Source: Bactericera cockerelli (lineage: Eukaryota; Arthropoda; Insecta; Hemiptera; Triozidae). Taken from it: a DNA stretch of 64,000 nt. Numbering within the stretch: position 1 is the first letter of the stretch; the number at the start of each line of letters is the position of its first letter. The stretch lies in the NCBI GenBank assembly GCA_024516035.1, contig CM044955.1, positions 47,320,969 to 47,384,968 on the forward strand. The letters run 5' to 3'. Made by a program: the position numbers and the translations under genes. Below the pieces are notes generated by a model, which was given only the letters and a program-made list of their open reading frames with translations, was not told the origin of the DNA and did no database searches. Positions 1-10,272 of the stretch are shown in pieces.

Positions 1-40
1 AGCGCGACCCTGTAGTAGTACACTACTACAGGGTGGCGCT
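1..40. repeat. 40-bp near-perfect hairpin
   Basis: Positions 1-19 and 22-40 are reverse complements at 18 of 19 positions, with a 2-nt loop. It is probably the tip of a fold-back or transposon terminus cut by the window edge. No flank is visible to the left, so a target duplication cannot be tested. Confidence 0.7.
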
Positions 41-1000
41 CAGGTAATGAAAAAATCACATTAAAAATATATCTTCATTTTTTTAAGGCATTTTATGTAC
101 TTCTGTTTTCGGATTATTTGTATAACTTCTTGAGGAACTGAATAGAGCTAAAACAAAACATAGATCATTAGACCATTCTCAAAAGAACCAGGTCAAAATA
201 TTTACCTCTACCTAAATCAATATTTCACACAAAGAGTGCAAATCTGATGGTACTTTATTGCTCTCAGACACCCAGAAAGTCAATTATTTGTGTTGATAAG
301 TAAAGTCCCATTATTCGCCAGTCTAGTTGGTCGAGAATGTGAGAGCACTTAACTTTGGAGCCCTGCGACCTAGTTCGATTCCTGCCCGAGTCCGTTTTTC
401 TGGAAAGTAAAAATCCGTTCCAGGAACGGCTTGAATTCTTCTTTCACATCTTTCTTTTCTTCTTAATTTCTTTCGTTCGATTTCAACAAAACTGATCCTC
501 TCTAATATAGAAGTCTACATGCAAATGTTCAAGTCTCAACTTCATACCGATCTTGAGATATTCTGTTTACAAACATACACTCTGACCAATAGGCTCTAAA
601 GGACCCTAAAACGTGTTTGGCTCTGAAAACTGAACATCGAAAATTTTGGATAATTTTCCTTCTCTCTCTAAGAGAAGGAAAGTGAAAACTAACTCTTCAG
701 AATGAAAAGATTTTTGAGCTATTTCATTTTTGTAAGACAAGGGAAATAAGAACCTGAAGATCTTGTTTTTTCCCCACATAAAATTTAAAACGGAAAAGTA
801 GAATTTAATGATAGTTACGATAGTTATTAGTCACCCTGTACACAAATAAAAACATACCTCACAAAAAACATACTGTGTAAGTAAAATACTTAATGGTGCC
901 AAGAAATTTATTGATCTTGACTGCTTGGTTATTTTTTTCTTCTGATTCTTGGTTTTGATCTGTTTTCTTTACTGTAGTTTATTTCATTATGTTCAATATA
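41..1000. other. AT-rich stretch without a recognisable gene
   Basis: No ORF of note. At about 318-400 there is a tRNA-like segment with an A-box-like TAGTTGGTCGAGAATG and a B-box-like AGTTCGATTCC, probably the remnant of a tRNA-derived SINE head. Nothing else is recognised. Confidence 0.4.
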
Positions 1001-1004
1001 TTAT

Positions 1005-1180
1005 GTAAAAAAAAGGGTTGGGTGGAAGAGATTGCCTAAGGCAATAACCCCGCCCTTTAGTTAGGACATATATTATGTATATATTTATTTATTTTTTCTT
1101 TATTTTTTTTCTTCTATTATATTGTATTTTAATTTGTAATTATTTGTATTGTATATAATAATATATGTACTATCAATATA
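1005..1180 (+). repeat. Dispersed repeat, G/C-rich terminus (family R1)
   Basis: The segment around GGGCGGGGTTATTGCC (here in reverse) with its AT-rich flank recurs at 31775-31945 and, shorter, at 38885-38960, both in the opposite orientation. It looks like one end of a transposable element; the class is unknown. Confidence 0.55.
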
Positions 1181-1229
1181 GTGTAAATAAATAAATAAAA
1201 TGTACGATGAGACATTCATTGCAAGGCAG

Positions 1230-1478
1230 TGTCGCGTCAATGCCACGTTGAATACACCAAGTTCTCCTTTTGTCACTGAAGTAAAGCAACGTCTAACAAG
1301 GTTAGGACTTGGATAGGTGACCATTCAAATTTAATCCCTCGTGACGCTGGTTATTCCCAGCACGACTCAGTCTAAGTTTAGTGAGGTTAATGCGAGTAGC
1401 TGGTTTGTGAGTTTCCAGCTAATGGGGTGCTAAACCCAGTTGCGTCGTGACATGACCATGCAGTTGAAAGCGAAGCTA
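1230..1478 (+). mobile_element. 5S rRNA-derived SINE (SINE3 type)
   Basis: The head resembles 5S rRNA, including the internal-control-region stretch (here AAGTAAAGCAACGTC) and a GGATAGGTGACC block. It is followed by the body shared by all copies (GTGAGGTTAATG-like, then a tail ending CATGCAGTTGAAAGCG). Diverged copy. Confidence 0.75.
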
Positions 1479-1479
1479 A

Positions 1480-1940
1480 ATATTTAAAAATATTTTTTTT
1501 AAAATAGAAGGTAATTTTATCTTTAAGCAAGCAGAAGGGTGGAGTAGGGAAAGTAAGTTAATTTTATGGGCAAATCAATATAATAAATAAATTATCATGT
1601 ACAGGTGGTCGAATTCTTAATTTGTTAAGGTGCTAGTCTTTTAGTCCATCTAGCGTTATTTCTTTGCGAAAATAATACCTATTATTTTCCATGCCTTTGA
1701 AAAAAAAACATTGATATTATTAATTTTCTATGGTAATCTCTATGAAACGTTCACTCAAAAAACAAGAGTCAAGAACTAGGCCTGACACACTACCGCGCTT
1801 TGAATTATCGGCACGTGTCTCTGTCAAAAAAAAGTCTGTCGCCAGTACACTATAGATGCATCCAGGTGGATTAAGTTGGCCCAGCCCATATAAAATTTTA
1901 ATTTATTTTCTAGTGCAATCGTTTATGCTTTGTTTGTGTT
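1480..1940. other. No feature recognised
   Basis: AT-rich sequence; I see neither coding signal nor a repeat shared with the rest of the window. Confidence 0.3.
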
Positions 1941-2310
1941 GACCTCAGTAGTTTGATCGATAAGGCGGCGGACTTGTAATCGGAAGTCGGAGGTTCAAAT
2001 CCATAATTTGCACTGCCCCTTCTGCAAAGAAATGAAGGAGTTTGTTAACCATCGTGGAAACAAACTGATTGAAACATCTGGAGATAGCAGGGCCAATGAT
2101 TATTTGTACCAAAGGATTTCGATGGCTGTACAGAGGGGCAATGCTGCATGTGTGAAAGGAACCATTCCCCGCGTTGATGCATTCAACGAAATATTTATTT
2201 TATAATAACATTTATTGAATTAATCAAATAAGTTAGGCAAATATTTAGTAAAGCGAGTTTCAGTGGTTGTGCTATCACGAATGAAATTTTTCTAATTCAT
2301 TGACTGTGTT
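1941..2310 (+). mobile_element. tRNA-derived SINE (family A), interrupted
   Basis: The tRNA-like head lies at 1941-2002 (box B GGTTCAAATCC) and the matching tail (TTTAGTAAAGCGAGTTT) at about 2250-2310. Between them sits ~245 bp of foreign sequence carrying a coding fragment (2008-2205). Undisrupted family A copies run head to tail in ~140 bp. Confidence 0.6.
2008..2205 (+). pseudogene. C-terminal fragment of an unidentified repeated protein
   Basis: An open frame of 65 codons starts with a Cys-x2-Cys pair (HCPFCKE) and ends in QRGNAACVKG, then a short stretch to EIFIL and a TAA stop. A second genomic fragment at 61490-61576 ends in QRGNAASILG, then EIFYL and TAA, so both are the C-terminal end of one multi-copy protein. 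I associate this type of C-terminus with transposon-encoded proteins but cannot name the family. It is embedded in the split SINE at 1941-2310, so it is a stray 3' piece rather than a gene. Confidence 0.5.
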
Positions 2311-2525
2311 TAACCCAGCCTCCGTGGCGTGACGGTTGAAACTACTGCCCGAAGTCTAAAGATCCCAATTAGGGCAGGCTTTTCAAAGAAAATTCTGTTC
2401 CTTCCAATCACGTTAGACTAGCATTTTTGGCACTATCCAGGCTGGGGTGAGGTTAATGTGGGTAGCTGGTACGATTCCCAGCAAATGGAGGGTGAAACCC
2501 CCGTCCTGATAATATGTCTAGAGCA
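2308..2525 (+). mobile_element. Mosaic SINE: tRNA-like head with the 5S-SINE body
   Basis: A tRNA-like head is followed by a body nearly identical to that of the 5S-derived SINEs (CCAGGCTGGGGTGAGGTTAA, then CGATTCCCAGCAAATGGAGG). The better preserved relative is at 46245-46525. Confidence 0.65.
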
Positions 2526-2875
2526 GTACTTTAAAACCAAATAGAATCAACTGGTCACAATAGATCTAATGTTAGTTGTAAGGGTTTCACTGAAAACCTT
2601 GCAAACAGGTCAGATAATAACTGTGTTTCAACAAGCCTCTCAAATGAAGTTCATCGTTACCCATACAGGGGAGTCGACCCATACAGGGAGTCGACCACTT
2701 CCTCCCCATCGACCTTTTTATAACCAACTTCCTCCCCGGTCTTGGTTTTGACCCTACCAACTTGTTCCCCGTTGAGTTCCTCCAGATGTCGATTTGCTCC
2801 CAGTTTACCTGATATAAAAGAACAAGAAGATTTAAGGCGAAATTGATAGACAAATTTTATATCACAAGTCATTGC

Positions 2876-3520
2876 TGAGAGTCGGATACAGGGTCGGACG
2901 TCCTGCGTAATATCCATATATTTTGACCTATAACTCGTTGACCGTAAATTCCAGAAAAATGAAATTTGTTGATAATAACTCCTTATGGCAAGAACTTTCG
3001 AACAAGTTAAAACTTGATTTGTTTTTTTGTTAAAATTTTTTCAGACTGTTCGTCCGGCTGGCTGACGAAACTGGCCAGAAACTAACAGCAACAGAGTATG
3101 TCGAGTTATAACTTTTTCGACAGGGCTTGTCGTAGGGAGTTATTATCAACAAATTTCATTTTTCTATAACTTACGGTTAACGAGTTATATGTCAAAATAT
3201 ATGGATATTACGCAGGACGTTCGACCCTGTATCTCGAGAACAGTAAGTCGTAGCTCACTGAAATTTGTTGCAATGAACTTCTCTCTATGAGACCTTTAAA
3301 ACATTATGCCACAAGACATACCATTCTATTTAAGATTTTAAAGTTGGTCCATGCCCAGATTGCCCAGCCTGACTGGGGCCGTGTAGGCAAATTTTTTTTG
3401 GCTGAAAATGAATCCCCCTAAAATCGAAGGGATACGTGTTTTTGCGTATTCTTGTATTTTTAGCCATTCTTGAGATACGGGGGGTGGGGTGAGACTTTAT
3501 GCTCACCCTGTATACATCAA
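2876..3520. mobile_element. Fold-back element (family F1), left arm truncated
   Basis: About 95 bp at 2890-2985 is the inverse of 3135-3230. The right side continues (to ~3520) into sequence shared with the complete copy at 37420-37960, where both arms are longer. No ORF. A non-autonomous DNA element is the likeliest identity. Confidence 0.7.
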
Positions 3521-3949
3521 GCGCCTGTATTATTGGGAACTTAAAAGTATAGTTGTCTTTTCGGGGTATTTGAAATGGCTGTGCCCTGCTATCAGTTATT
3601 CTTAGTCGGATTAAAAAATAATGGGGGTTCACTCCGATCATTTTTTTGATATCTTGAACTTTTTGGAACCCGGCTCCAATTTACCGGTATTTTGGGAGGG
3701 AACCGCTTGGACTAACTTTTTTATTATTCACCCTGGATGGGGGTTGCGACATATCAAATCCAATGATTTTGAGGTGTTGATTACGAATTTGACATTGATG
3801 TATAGCAAACTGTTACCTTTGAGTCACCAGTGGCTTTTAGTCCCGTTTCCATTCCTAATATGATAAGGAAAGTCGTGTGATGTTTACACCAGATTTTTTT
3901 TAAATTGCTTTCTGAGTTGATGGTATTCTTGTGTCTGTTTGTTTGTTTT

Positions 3950-4585
3950 AGACTTGGTTTTTCTTAGTCTTTCCTTTCGTCTAAATGATGTTACTGTGCT
4001 TTTTGACCACTTCTTTTTTGGAACACACTTCTCAAACACTTCATTCAGTATTTGATAGAATAGTTCTGTTTGTGCATCAGCGTTGTGTTTTTCGTGAAGT
4101 ATATTCCAGTTGGTATTTTTTAGCTCATCTAGGAGTTTCTTGATTTCAGCTTTACGGAAGTTGAAATCATGTAAAGATGTGTTGGAGTGTGTGTTTGAGG
4201 CAGTCTTTCACACTGAACATTGATGAGCAGGGGCGGATGGTGAGGGTCAGGATTTACTAGACCGGGGGTGAGCTTAATATTTATGCAAGACTTTTTATTC
4301 CTTCCAGCCTTGAATTTCATCAGGTTACTAAAATAAAGGTCTAAGATGTCGTTTTGATTTTTTATACTATTATGAGATTCTAGATTGAATTTCCTCATCA
4401 GGAGTTCCACTTCCTTGATGGTGTCTAAGTTTGTGTGTTTGCTGTTTCCCCACTGAGGAATATTGAAATCTCCCACTAAGAGAAGCTTTTTTTCAGTAAG
4501 AAGATCATGAGATTCTATACTCTCTGAAAGTTTTAGGAATGTAGAGTGGTTATTGGTGGGCGGAAGGTAGCTCAGTCCAATTTAT
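3950..4585 (-). pseudogene. Non-LTR retrotransposon fragment (endonuclease part)
   Basis: Read on the minus strand from 4580, the frame gives an apurinic-type endonuclease C-terminal half: a YLPP block, LLLVGDFNIPQW (the GDFN motif), LDLYFSNL and a DPHHPPL histidine motif. After one frameshift near 4140 it continues into the linker that precedes reverse transcriptase. Both the N-terminal half of the endonuclease and the RT are missing. It belongs to the same broad group as the intact element at 16400-21339 but is a different family. Dead, truncated at both ends. Confidence 0.75.
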
Positions 4586-4836
4586 AGTTCACAAGCGGGC
4601 TGTCGCCCGCTTTGCGGGCCAAGGCATGGCCGTGAAAGCAAAAAATCCTTTTTCGCCAATGGCAGGTGTTGTAGTGGGAATTTCGAAAATCCCGTCTTAT
4701 TGCACATCTAGACTATAAGACAAAGCTACCTACCAAATTTCAGCTTCCTAGGACTTACGGTTTGGGCTGTAGAGCGATGATCAGTCAGTGGTCAGTCAGT
4801 CAGTGACTTTGACATTTATATATTAAGATGATGATT
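4583..4836 (-). repeat. Dispersed repeat R2 (RTE-like 3' end?)
   Basis: A ~245-bp sequence also present at 26096-26325 (plus) and 32225-32468 (minus). It runs from a GC-rich end (CGGGCTGTCGCCCGC, itself a small hairpin) to an AT-rich end (GACATTTATATATTAAGA) preceded by CAGTCAGT repeats. It resembles insect RTE-type 3' ends, but that is from memory only. Confidence 0.65.
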
Positions 4837-4929
4837 AAGGGTACATTTTACCCATAATGTTTCACTTTCTTTGGTGCATTTGCTTATTTGTTTTATGTGG
4901 GAAATGGGAATGTTTGCCAATCGATTTAC

Positions 4930-5715
4930 TGTATTCTAGTACCTATGTTGCAGGAACTTCCCGATTTCAGGAACTGTTCATGAATTTTTAAATCTTCAGG
5001 AAATTCTAGTTTTTCCTAGGGACTTCTGATTTTAATGAGATGGACTTTTTGAGCGAGGGTCGATGGTTCCGCCGTAAAATGGTTTTACAGCCGAAACGCT
5101 AACAGATACCCCCCTTGGACCCCACCCAAAATCAATCACACTACTCGAAATAGTCATCAGAGGTATGGCCGAGTTCATCCGTCCAGACTCAAGGTTTTAT
5201 GGTACGACGAATCGAGGTATTTTGGCGCATAATCGCGGTTTCCCGCTTAGAATCTAGTCTTTAGAATCCCGCCTAGAGTCACAAGGTATTCTATTAAGGT
5301 CTGTCTCTGCCGTGATTTGCTTTTACAGGAAAATGGTAACAGATAGCCCAAATCTGATTCAAGTCAACCCCCGCATAGACAACCCTCCCCGCCGAATTCA
5401 ATAACACTACTCGAAAAACTCATCAGAAGCAAGGCGAAAATATCACAATACGTCGGTAGTCGACTCGAGTCAGATTTTGGCTACCCTTTTGTTACTTTTT
5501 CCCTGTAGAAGCATTTTAAGGCGGAACCTTCGACTCTCACCCGAAATATCCATCCTATTAATATAAAAAGTTCCTGAAGCTTTAAAAGTTCAAATCAAGA
5601 ACGTCTAGAAGTTCCTAAGCGCTCTAGGATTAACTGGAAGTTCTAGGAACTTCGCTATGTTCTTAGAACTCTCAGGAACTTCTAAAAGTTCCTGATATCG
5701 GGAAATTCCTGCTAT
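4930..5715. repeat. Diverged long inverted repeat with iterated AGGAACTTC motifs
   Basis: About 4940-5200 matches the reverse complement of 5400-5715 in order: GCAGGAACTTCCCGAT, then an ACTTCTGA-type stretch, then GGTTCCGCC(G/T)TAAAATG, then CGAGTAGTG. The arms are imperfect and contain many AGTTCCT/AGGAACT words. Probably an old fold-back DNA element. No coding potential. Confidence 0.55.
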
Positions 5716-6073
5716 ATATACATAACGTAAAATATTGATATCTACATAATGCATAAAAAAAGTTTATATATATCAAAGGGAAGTAAATTTGAATAATAAT
5801 AAATAATACCTAGTTAATATTGAAATCGTCTGAAATCGAGATTGTCTATTCTAATATGACTCGGCCAACTCAACGGACCTAATATTTCAAACATACTCTT
5901 AACACGATTTTTACAAGTTACGCATTGACTACGAGAGACGAGACGCACTCTGAGTTATTCTGATAATCTGATTTCTGTCACTGTAGCAAGTATTAGCATT
6001 CTTTTTTCTTTCCTGTTCCACGAGATTTCTAATTTCCTACTCTGATTTAGTACTTTAATTTTATTCCTTCACT
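5716..6073. other. Upstream region of the SGNH ORF
   Basis: AT-rich. I see no convincing core promoter. A pyrimidine-rich stretch at 6000-6070 leads directly to the ATG at 6074. Confidence 0.3.
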
Positions 6074-6670
6074 ATGATTGTTCTCCTAGGTGATTCTCTA
6101 TTCCTACGCATGAAAAACAACCATCCCATTCCCAATACTCTTTGCTTGGCAAAGAGTGGTGCTTCGGTGTGTCAACTTCAAAATAATCCACAATTATTCA
6201 CAGTCCTCAAAACCCATTTTTCCAGAAAATCCTCACATCTTCTTGATACTCTATTCCTCCTGGCAGGAACAAACGATTTTCTACAAGGAGTGCCCATTGA
6301 CACCTTAAAGTTTAACTTTAAGAAAATGGTGCGCTTCTGTAGTAGAAGGTTTCACCATGTAATCCTCTGCCAGATCCCTCCTATTCCTCTACTCTCTTCG
6401 GTAACTAATGAGTCCATAAGATTGTTCAATTTGTGGTTAGTGGATGTTTATTCAATGAACCCCAAAGTAACAATCGTGGACTCATTTTCTCCCTTCCTCT
6501 CTAACTCCAGTAACTCAGCACCATTTCTTTTTCCTAACATCAAATTGTATGAGAGATCCTATCGAAATTCTTGTCGATCTCGCCCTGATCTCGTTCATCT
6601 CAACAGGATGGGACTGAGGATCTTGAGAGACCTTCTTCTTTCTGTATCTGTTCCTATACTTAATAACTAG
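6074..6670 (+). CDS. Stand-alone SGNH/GDSL-type hydrolase, 198 aa
   Basis: The single-exon ORF carries the SGNH blocks in order. GDS with the candidate nucleophile Ser8 sits right at the N-terminus; a KSGAS glycine block is near residue 29; AGTND has Asn67; DLVH has the candidate Asp172/His175 pair. A length of ~200 aa is normal for a minimal SGNH domain. There is no signal peptide or membrane helix, so a cytosolic protein is expected. SGNH domains of this sort also occur in ORF1 of CR1-like retrotransposons, and the element at 16400-21339 has one. Here, however, there is no second ORF, coiled coil or reverse transcriptase nearby, and the two SGNH domains are not close in sequence. The 3' end is unusual: a histone-type stem-loop lies 65 nt after the stop. 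It may be a domesticated or orphan element gene, or a true host gene. Substrate unknown. Confidence 0.65.
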   Translation: MIVLLGDSLFLRMKNNHPIPNTLCLAKSGASVCQLQNNPQLFTVLKTHFSRKSSHLLDTLFLLAGTNDFLQGVPIDTLKFNFKKMVRFCSRRFHHVILCQIPPIPLLSSVTNESIRLFNLWLVDVYSMNPKVTIVDSFSPFLSNSSNSAPFLFPNIKLYERSYRNSCRSRPDLVHLNRMGLRILRDLLLSVSVPILNN

Positions 6671-6730
6671 TTTCCTTCCTAAATATAAACATCTCTAAAT
6701 TTCAGAATGGTCAGTCAGGAAAATCTAACA

Positions 6731-6756
6731 AAAAGGCCCTTCTCAGGGCCACCTAA
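6731..6756 (+). promoter_or_regulatory. Histone-type mRNA 3' stem-loop
   Basis: GGCCCT (6735-6740), loop TCTC (6741-6744) and AGGGCC (6745-6750) are preceded by AAAAA and followed by ACC. This fits the metazoan histone consensus GGYYYU-UHUH-ARRRCC-ACC at every position. The distance from the stop codon (65 nt) is typical of replication-dependent histone genes. A purine-rich stretch with AAAGA at about 6770 could serve as a U7-binding downstream element, but this is weak. Confidence 0.75.
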
Positions 6757-6939
6757 TTGAGGATTTCATAAAGATCTTCAATTTTCTGCCTCGTATGTCT
6801 AAAAAAAATTTAAACATTAAAAAAAAAAACGCATGCGCGACCACTCGATCCTATGAGCATGGTTTCAGAACCACACGTACTTGCCTTCCACCAATTCTAA
6901 TTTGAAGATATATTATAATCTTATGAACAATAAAATTTG

Positions 6940-7245
6940 CACGTTACTTCGGAGAAATTTCTAATATTAGATTACGGAAGTATTGTCTTCGTTTTAGGAA
7001 GAAGATTTTTTTCTTCATATTTCTGGACGTTTCATAACCTCGTGAGCAACTTTAGTTTTGAGTATGTCTGTCGGTCTGTTAAAAATATTCCTTTTGTATG
7101 TGTGCTACAAATCTCGGAAACTACTGAACGGTTGTCGATGAATTTTTTTACACATATAGGATACGTTCTGTAGATGGTCCCACTTTAAATAATTCAACTT
7201 CGCACCAGCGGTCTTTTATATATCGTGAACGGTACACCCGATTAT
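6940..7245 (+). repeat. Dispersed repeat R3 with hairpin head
   Basis: It begins with the imperfect hairpin core around TTTCTAATATTAGA, framed by CTTCGGA and CGGAAGTAT. It continues into a body (TTTCTGGACGTTTCATA) also present on the minus strand at 51640-51840. The hairpin core alone recurs at 30897-30931, 43517-43552 and 63652-63689. Confidence 0.6.
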
Positions 7246-7853
7246 TTATGAGAATTATCTCAAAAATGTCACCTACAACCTACAACTCGTGTTTAGTACA
7301 TTCAAAAAGACCCCATGTGTGTAGTTGTGTACATTTGACAACGAAGAGTTTGTCTCGGGCAGTGCCTTTAAGTATAATTAGAGTAATTTTTTTTGAACTT
7401 TTATATTCAAACGGCTATATCTCGAAAATTACACCTAGAACTTTGTTGAAATTAGCATTTAATATACCTGGGTATATGATTATAACATTAAAAAAGACCC
7501 TATGTTTGTACAACAAAGAGTTTGTCTCGGGCAGTGCCTTGAAGTATAATTAGAGTATTTTTTCTTAACTTTTTTCTATTCAACCGGCTATATCTCAAAA
7601 ATGACGCCTACAACTTTGTTGAAATTAGCATATAATATACCTAGGTATATGCTTATAACATTGGAAAAGACCCTATGTGTGTACAACGAAGAATTTGTCT
7701 CGGGCAGTGCCTTTAAGTAAAATTAGAGTAATTTTTCTGAACTTTTTTTTATTCAACCGGCTATATCTCAAAAATGACACCTACAAATCTGCTTAAATTG
7801 CCACATTATGTGTCTCAGTATGTGTTAAGTACAATAAAAAAGACCCTATATGT
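7246..7853 (+). repeat. Satellite array, block 1 (diverged left edge)
   Basis: Monomers of ~172-176 bp marked by GGCTATATCTC, TTTGTTGAAATTAGCAT and GGGCAGTGCCTTTAAGTA. Monomers here are more diverged than inside the array, as expected at a satellite edge. The block ends at the hAT insertion. Confidence 0.9.
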
Positions 7854-8000
7854 CAGGGGTGGCCAACCTTTTTAGCATGCGGTCTACTTTGATATTTTTA
7901 AAATTACTGGCGGTCCACCACACTAGCCCCCCCCCCCCCTCCCCACTCATGCACTGTGAAAAAAAATTGGAAAAATATTGCTTACCATTCTCCTCCTCCT

Positions 8001-9872
8001 TCATTTCTTTTGACATTGAAGACCATCTGTCAACTTCTTGTGGTCTACTTCATACGAGGTGACAGCAATTCTGATGCAGTCTAGTAAGTGGGCATCAGTG
8101 ATCTTGTTCCTGAACTTGGTTTTGACGGAATTCATCGTCGAAAATGTCGCTTCACAAAGATAAGTGCTACCAAAGAAAGCTGTTATGTACATACATAGCT
8201 TTCTGAGGTAAGGGTATTTCTCTTCTGCCAAGAAGTTCCAGTACTCGCAACAATTGTTGACTGTAGCTTGTGCTTTCAAATGTAAATCACACCTTATTTT
8301 GAGAATTTCATCTTCTATTTCACTATCTTCTCCGTCCACCAATGACGATATTTTCTGTGCAAGAACATTGACTTCATCAACTTGTATTTCCTTGAACGGA
8401 TTTGCCAAGTAGATTAAAATGTTTTCAAGCTGTTTAAAATCATTGAAGCGATTTTCAAACTCCATGGATAGGTCAACAAGTTGATCAGCAAAGCGGTTCC
8501 AATCAATATTTTCAACGTCCACATTTTCACTTTCCTTTAACAAACACTCGAAGCCATTGAAATTTTTACTTCTTAATTGTGCAGCCAGATGATTGATCTT
8601 TTCCTTGAAGTGATTGACCAAACTAACCATTTCCATGAGGGTTTTATTTTTACCTTGTAAATTTAAATTTAACACGTTCAACAATTCAGTAACGTCACAC
8701 AGAAATGCGAGCTTCATCAGCCATGACTCATCCTCCAGCTGAGGCCAATCTTCTTTTCTTCCAGTCAGAAACTCTTTAATATTAGGTAGAAGAGATCTAA
8801 ATCTTTTTAGAAACTTTGCACGGCTAAGCCAACGAACATCCGTGTGTAACAATAAGTCTCCATTTTGAGCACCACATTCTTCCAGTAAAAGTCGAAATTG
8901 TCGTCATCTTAAACTTCTCGATCTGATTGAGTTCACAATCTTGAAAGCTGGGGTCATAACATCATTGGAGTCCAATATTTTGGATGTCAAAACTTGCTGG
9001 TGTATGATGCAATGATAGGAAGTGAAAGTGGGCATTTCTTCGTCTTCTTTGCATAATGCCACAAATCCCGCATGTCTTCCAACCATAGCTGGTGCTCCGT
9101 CCGTTGTCATAGAAACTAATTTATGAACTGGAAACTTATGTATGTTTACATATTCCTTGAAAGCGTCATAAATATCCTGACCTCTGGTTTGATCTTTGAG
9201 AGGAATAAGAGTCAGAAACTCTTCTTTAGAAGTCATGTCGGAAAAAACCATCTTGACAAAAACACACAACTGTGCTATATCGGTGAAATCTGTTGATTCG
9301 TCAAATTGTAATGACAAGTATTGAGCTCTATTCAAATCAGATTTTAAGAGGTCGTCTAAGTCCTTACCTATCATTTCTGATCTTCTCATGATAGTGTTTC
9401 GAGAGAGAGGAACATCTTTTATTGCGGACATAATTTCTGATTTATTTTTAAAATCTGCAAATAATACTTCACCGGCTTTCACAAAAGCTTCTTTAACAAG
9501 CTCACCATCCTCAAAAGATTTCTTGTTCTTCATCAAAATCTCAGCAACTTTAAAGGAAGCCAAAGTTGCATTCTTAGTTTTTGAATTTTCTCTTGTGAAA
9601 AACAATTGTTGTGTGGAAGTGCTTCTCATCATTTCTTCAACTTTCACTTTTCTTATCTCGCTCCCCAAAGGAAACTCGTCATTAAATCCTTTGTGCATGG
9701 ATCTAAAATGTCTCTCAACATTGCCTTTCTTTGGCAGGGCAACAGTAGAATTACAAATAAGACAAACACACTTGTCCTTTACCATGTGAAACAAAAACTC
9801 ATTTTGCCATTCTCTATTAAAATGATAATTCTTGGCTTTCTTAGCGTCCATTTTAGAAATATTCACATTCAC
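8001..9872 (-). pseudogene. hAT transposase broken by one in-frame stop
   Basis: A single reading frame of ~623 codons is interrupted only by TGA at 8904-8906. The upstream part (9872-8907) has a BED-type zinc finger (Cys37, Cys40, His55, His60), the first catalytic aspartate in FDESTDF (Asp191), the second in TTDGAPAMVG (Asp258) and a CIIH motif (288-291). The stop falls just before LLHTDVRWLSR. The downstream part contains the C-terminal hAT dimerisation region (CEATFSTMNSVKTKFRNK). Gene order and length match complete BED-finger hAT transposases. With only one nonsense change the copy is either recently dead or carries a sequencing error. Confidence 0.88.
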
Positions 9873-10072
9873 ACTTTTATTAAACTGAAGAAATAAAAAA
9901 CTGAACCTAAAACTTCATTAGGGAATAATAAGTAGGTAGGTACCTAAGTACCTACTACCATGTGTAGGTAATTGATGTTTTTTAAATCACAACAGTTTCT
10001 AGTGTTTTTCTTTTATTGGTGTGTTGTTTACTATGTTTTAGTTTATAATTTTATTATTTATTTGAGCTACAC

Positions 10073-10272
10073 GTCGCTTTCAACTGCTATGGTCATATCA
10101 CGACGGGGGTTTTACCCTCCATTCGCTAGGCTAAACAAACCTAGCTACTCACATTTACCTCACCCAGCCTGAGTGGGGCCGGGACGGCCAGCATTACATG
10201 GGTGATACCTGGATGGGTCCCATCCAAATACCATACATGCGCGACGTTGCTTAACTTCAGTGTTTCATGGGG
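10073..10272 (-). mobile_element. 5S-derived SINE nested in the hAT element
   Basis: On the minus strand the head contains GAAGTTAAGCAACGTCGCGC and TTTGGATGGG, as in 5S rRNA. The shared body and the tail (CAGTTGAAAGCGA) follow. It is nested inside the hAT element, which is itself nested in satellite. Confidence 0.8.

Noticed and set aside
5560..5715. Heat-shock elements in the AGTTCCT-rich arm
   Set aside because: GAA and TTC are separated by the wrong spacing for nGAAnnTTCn.
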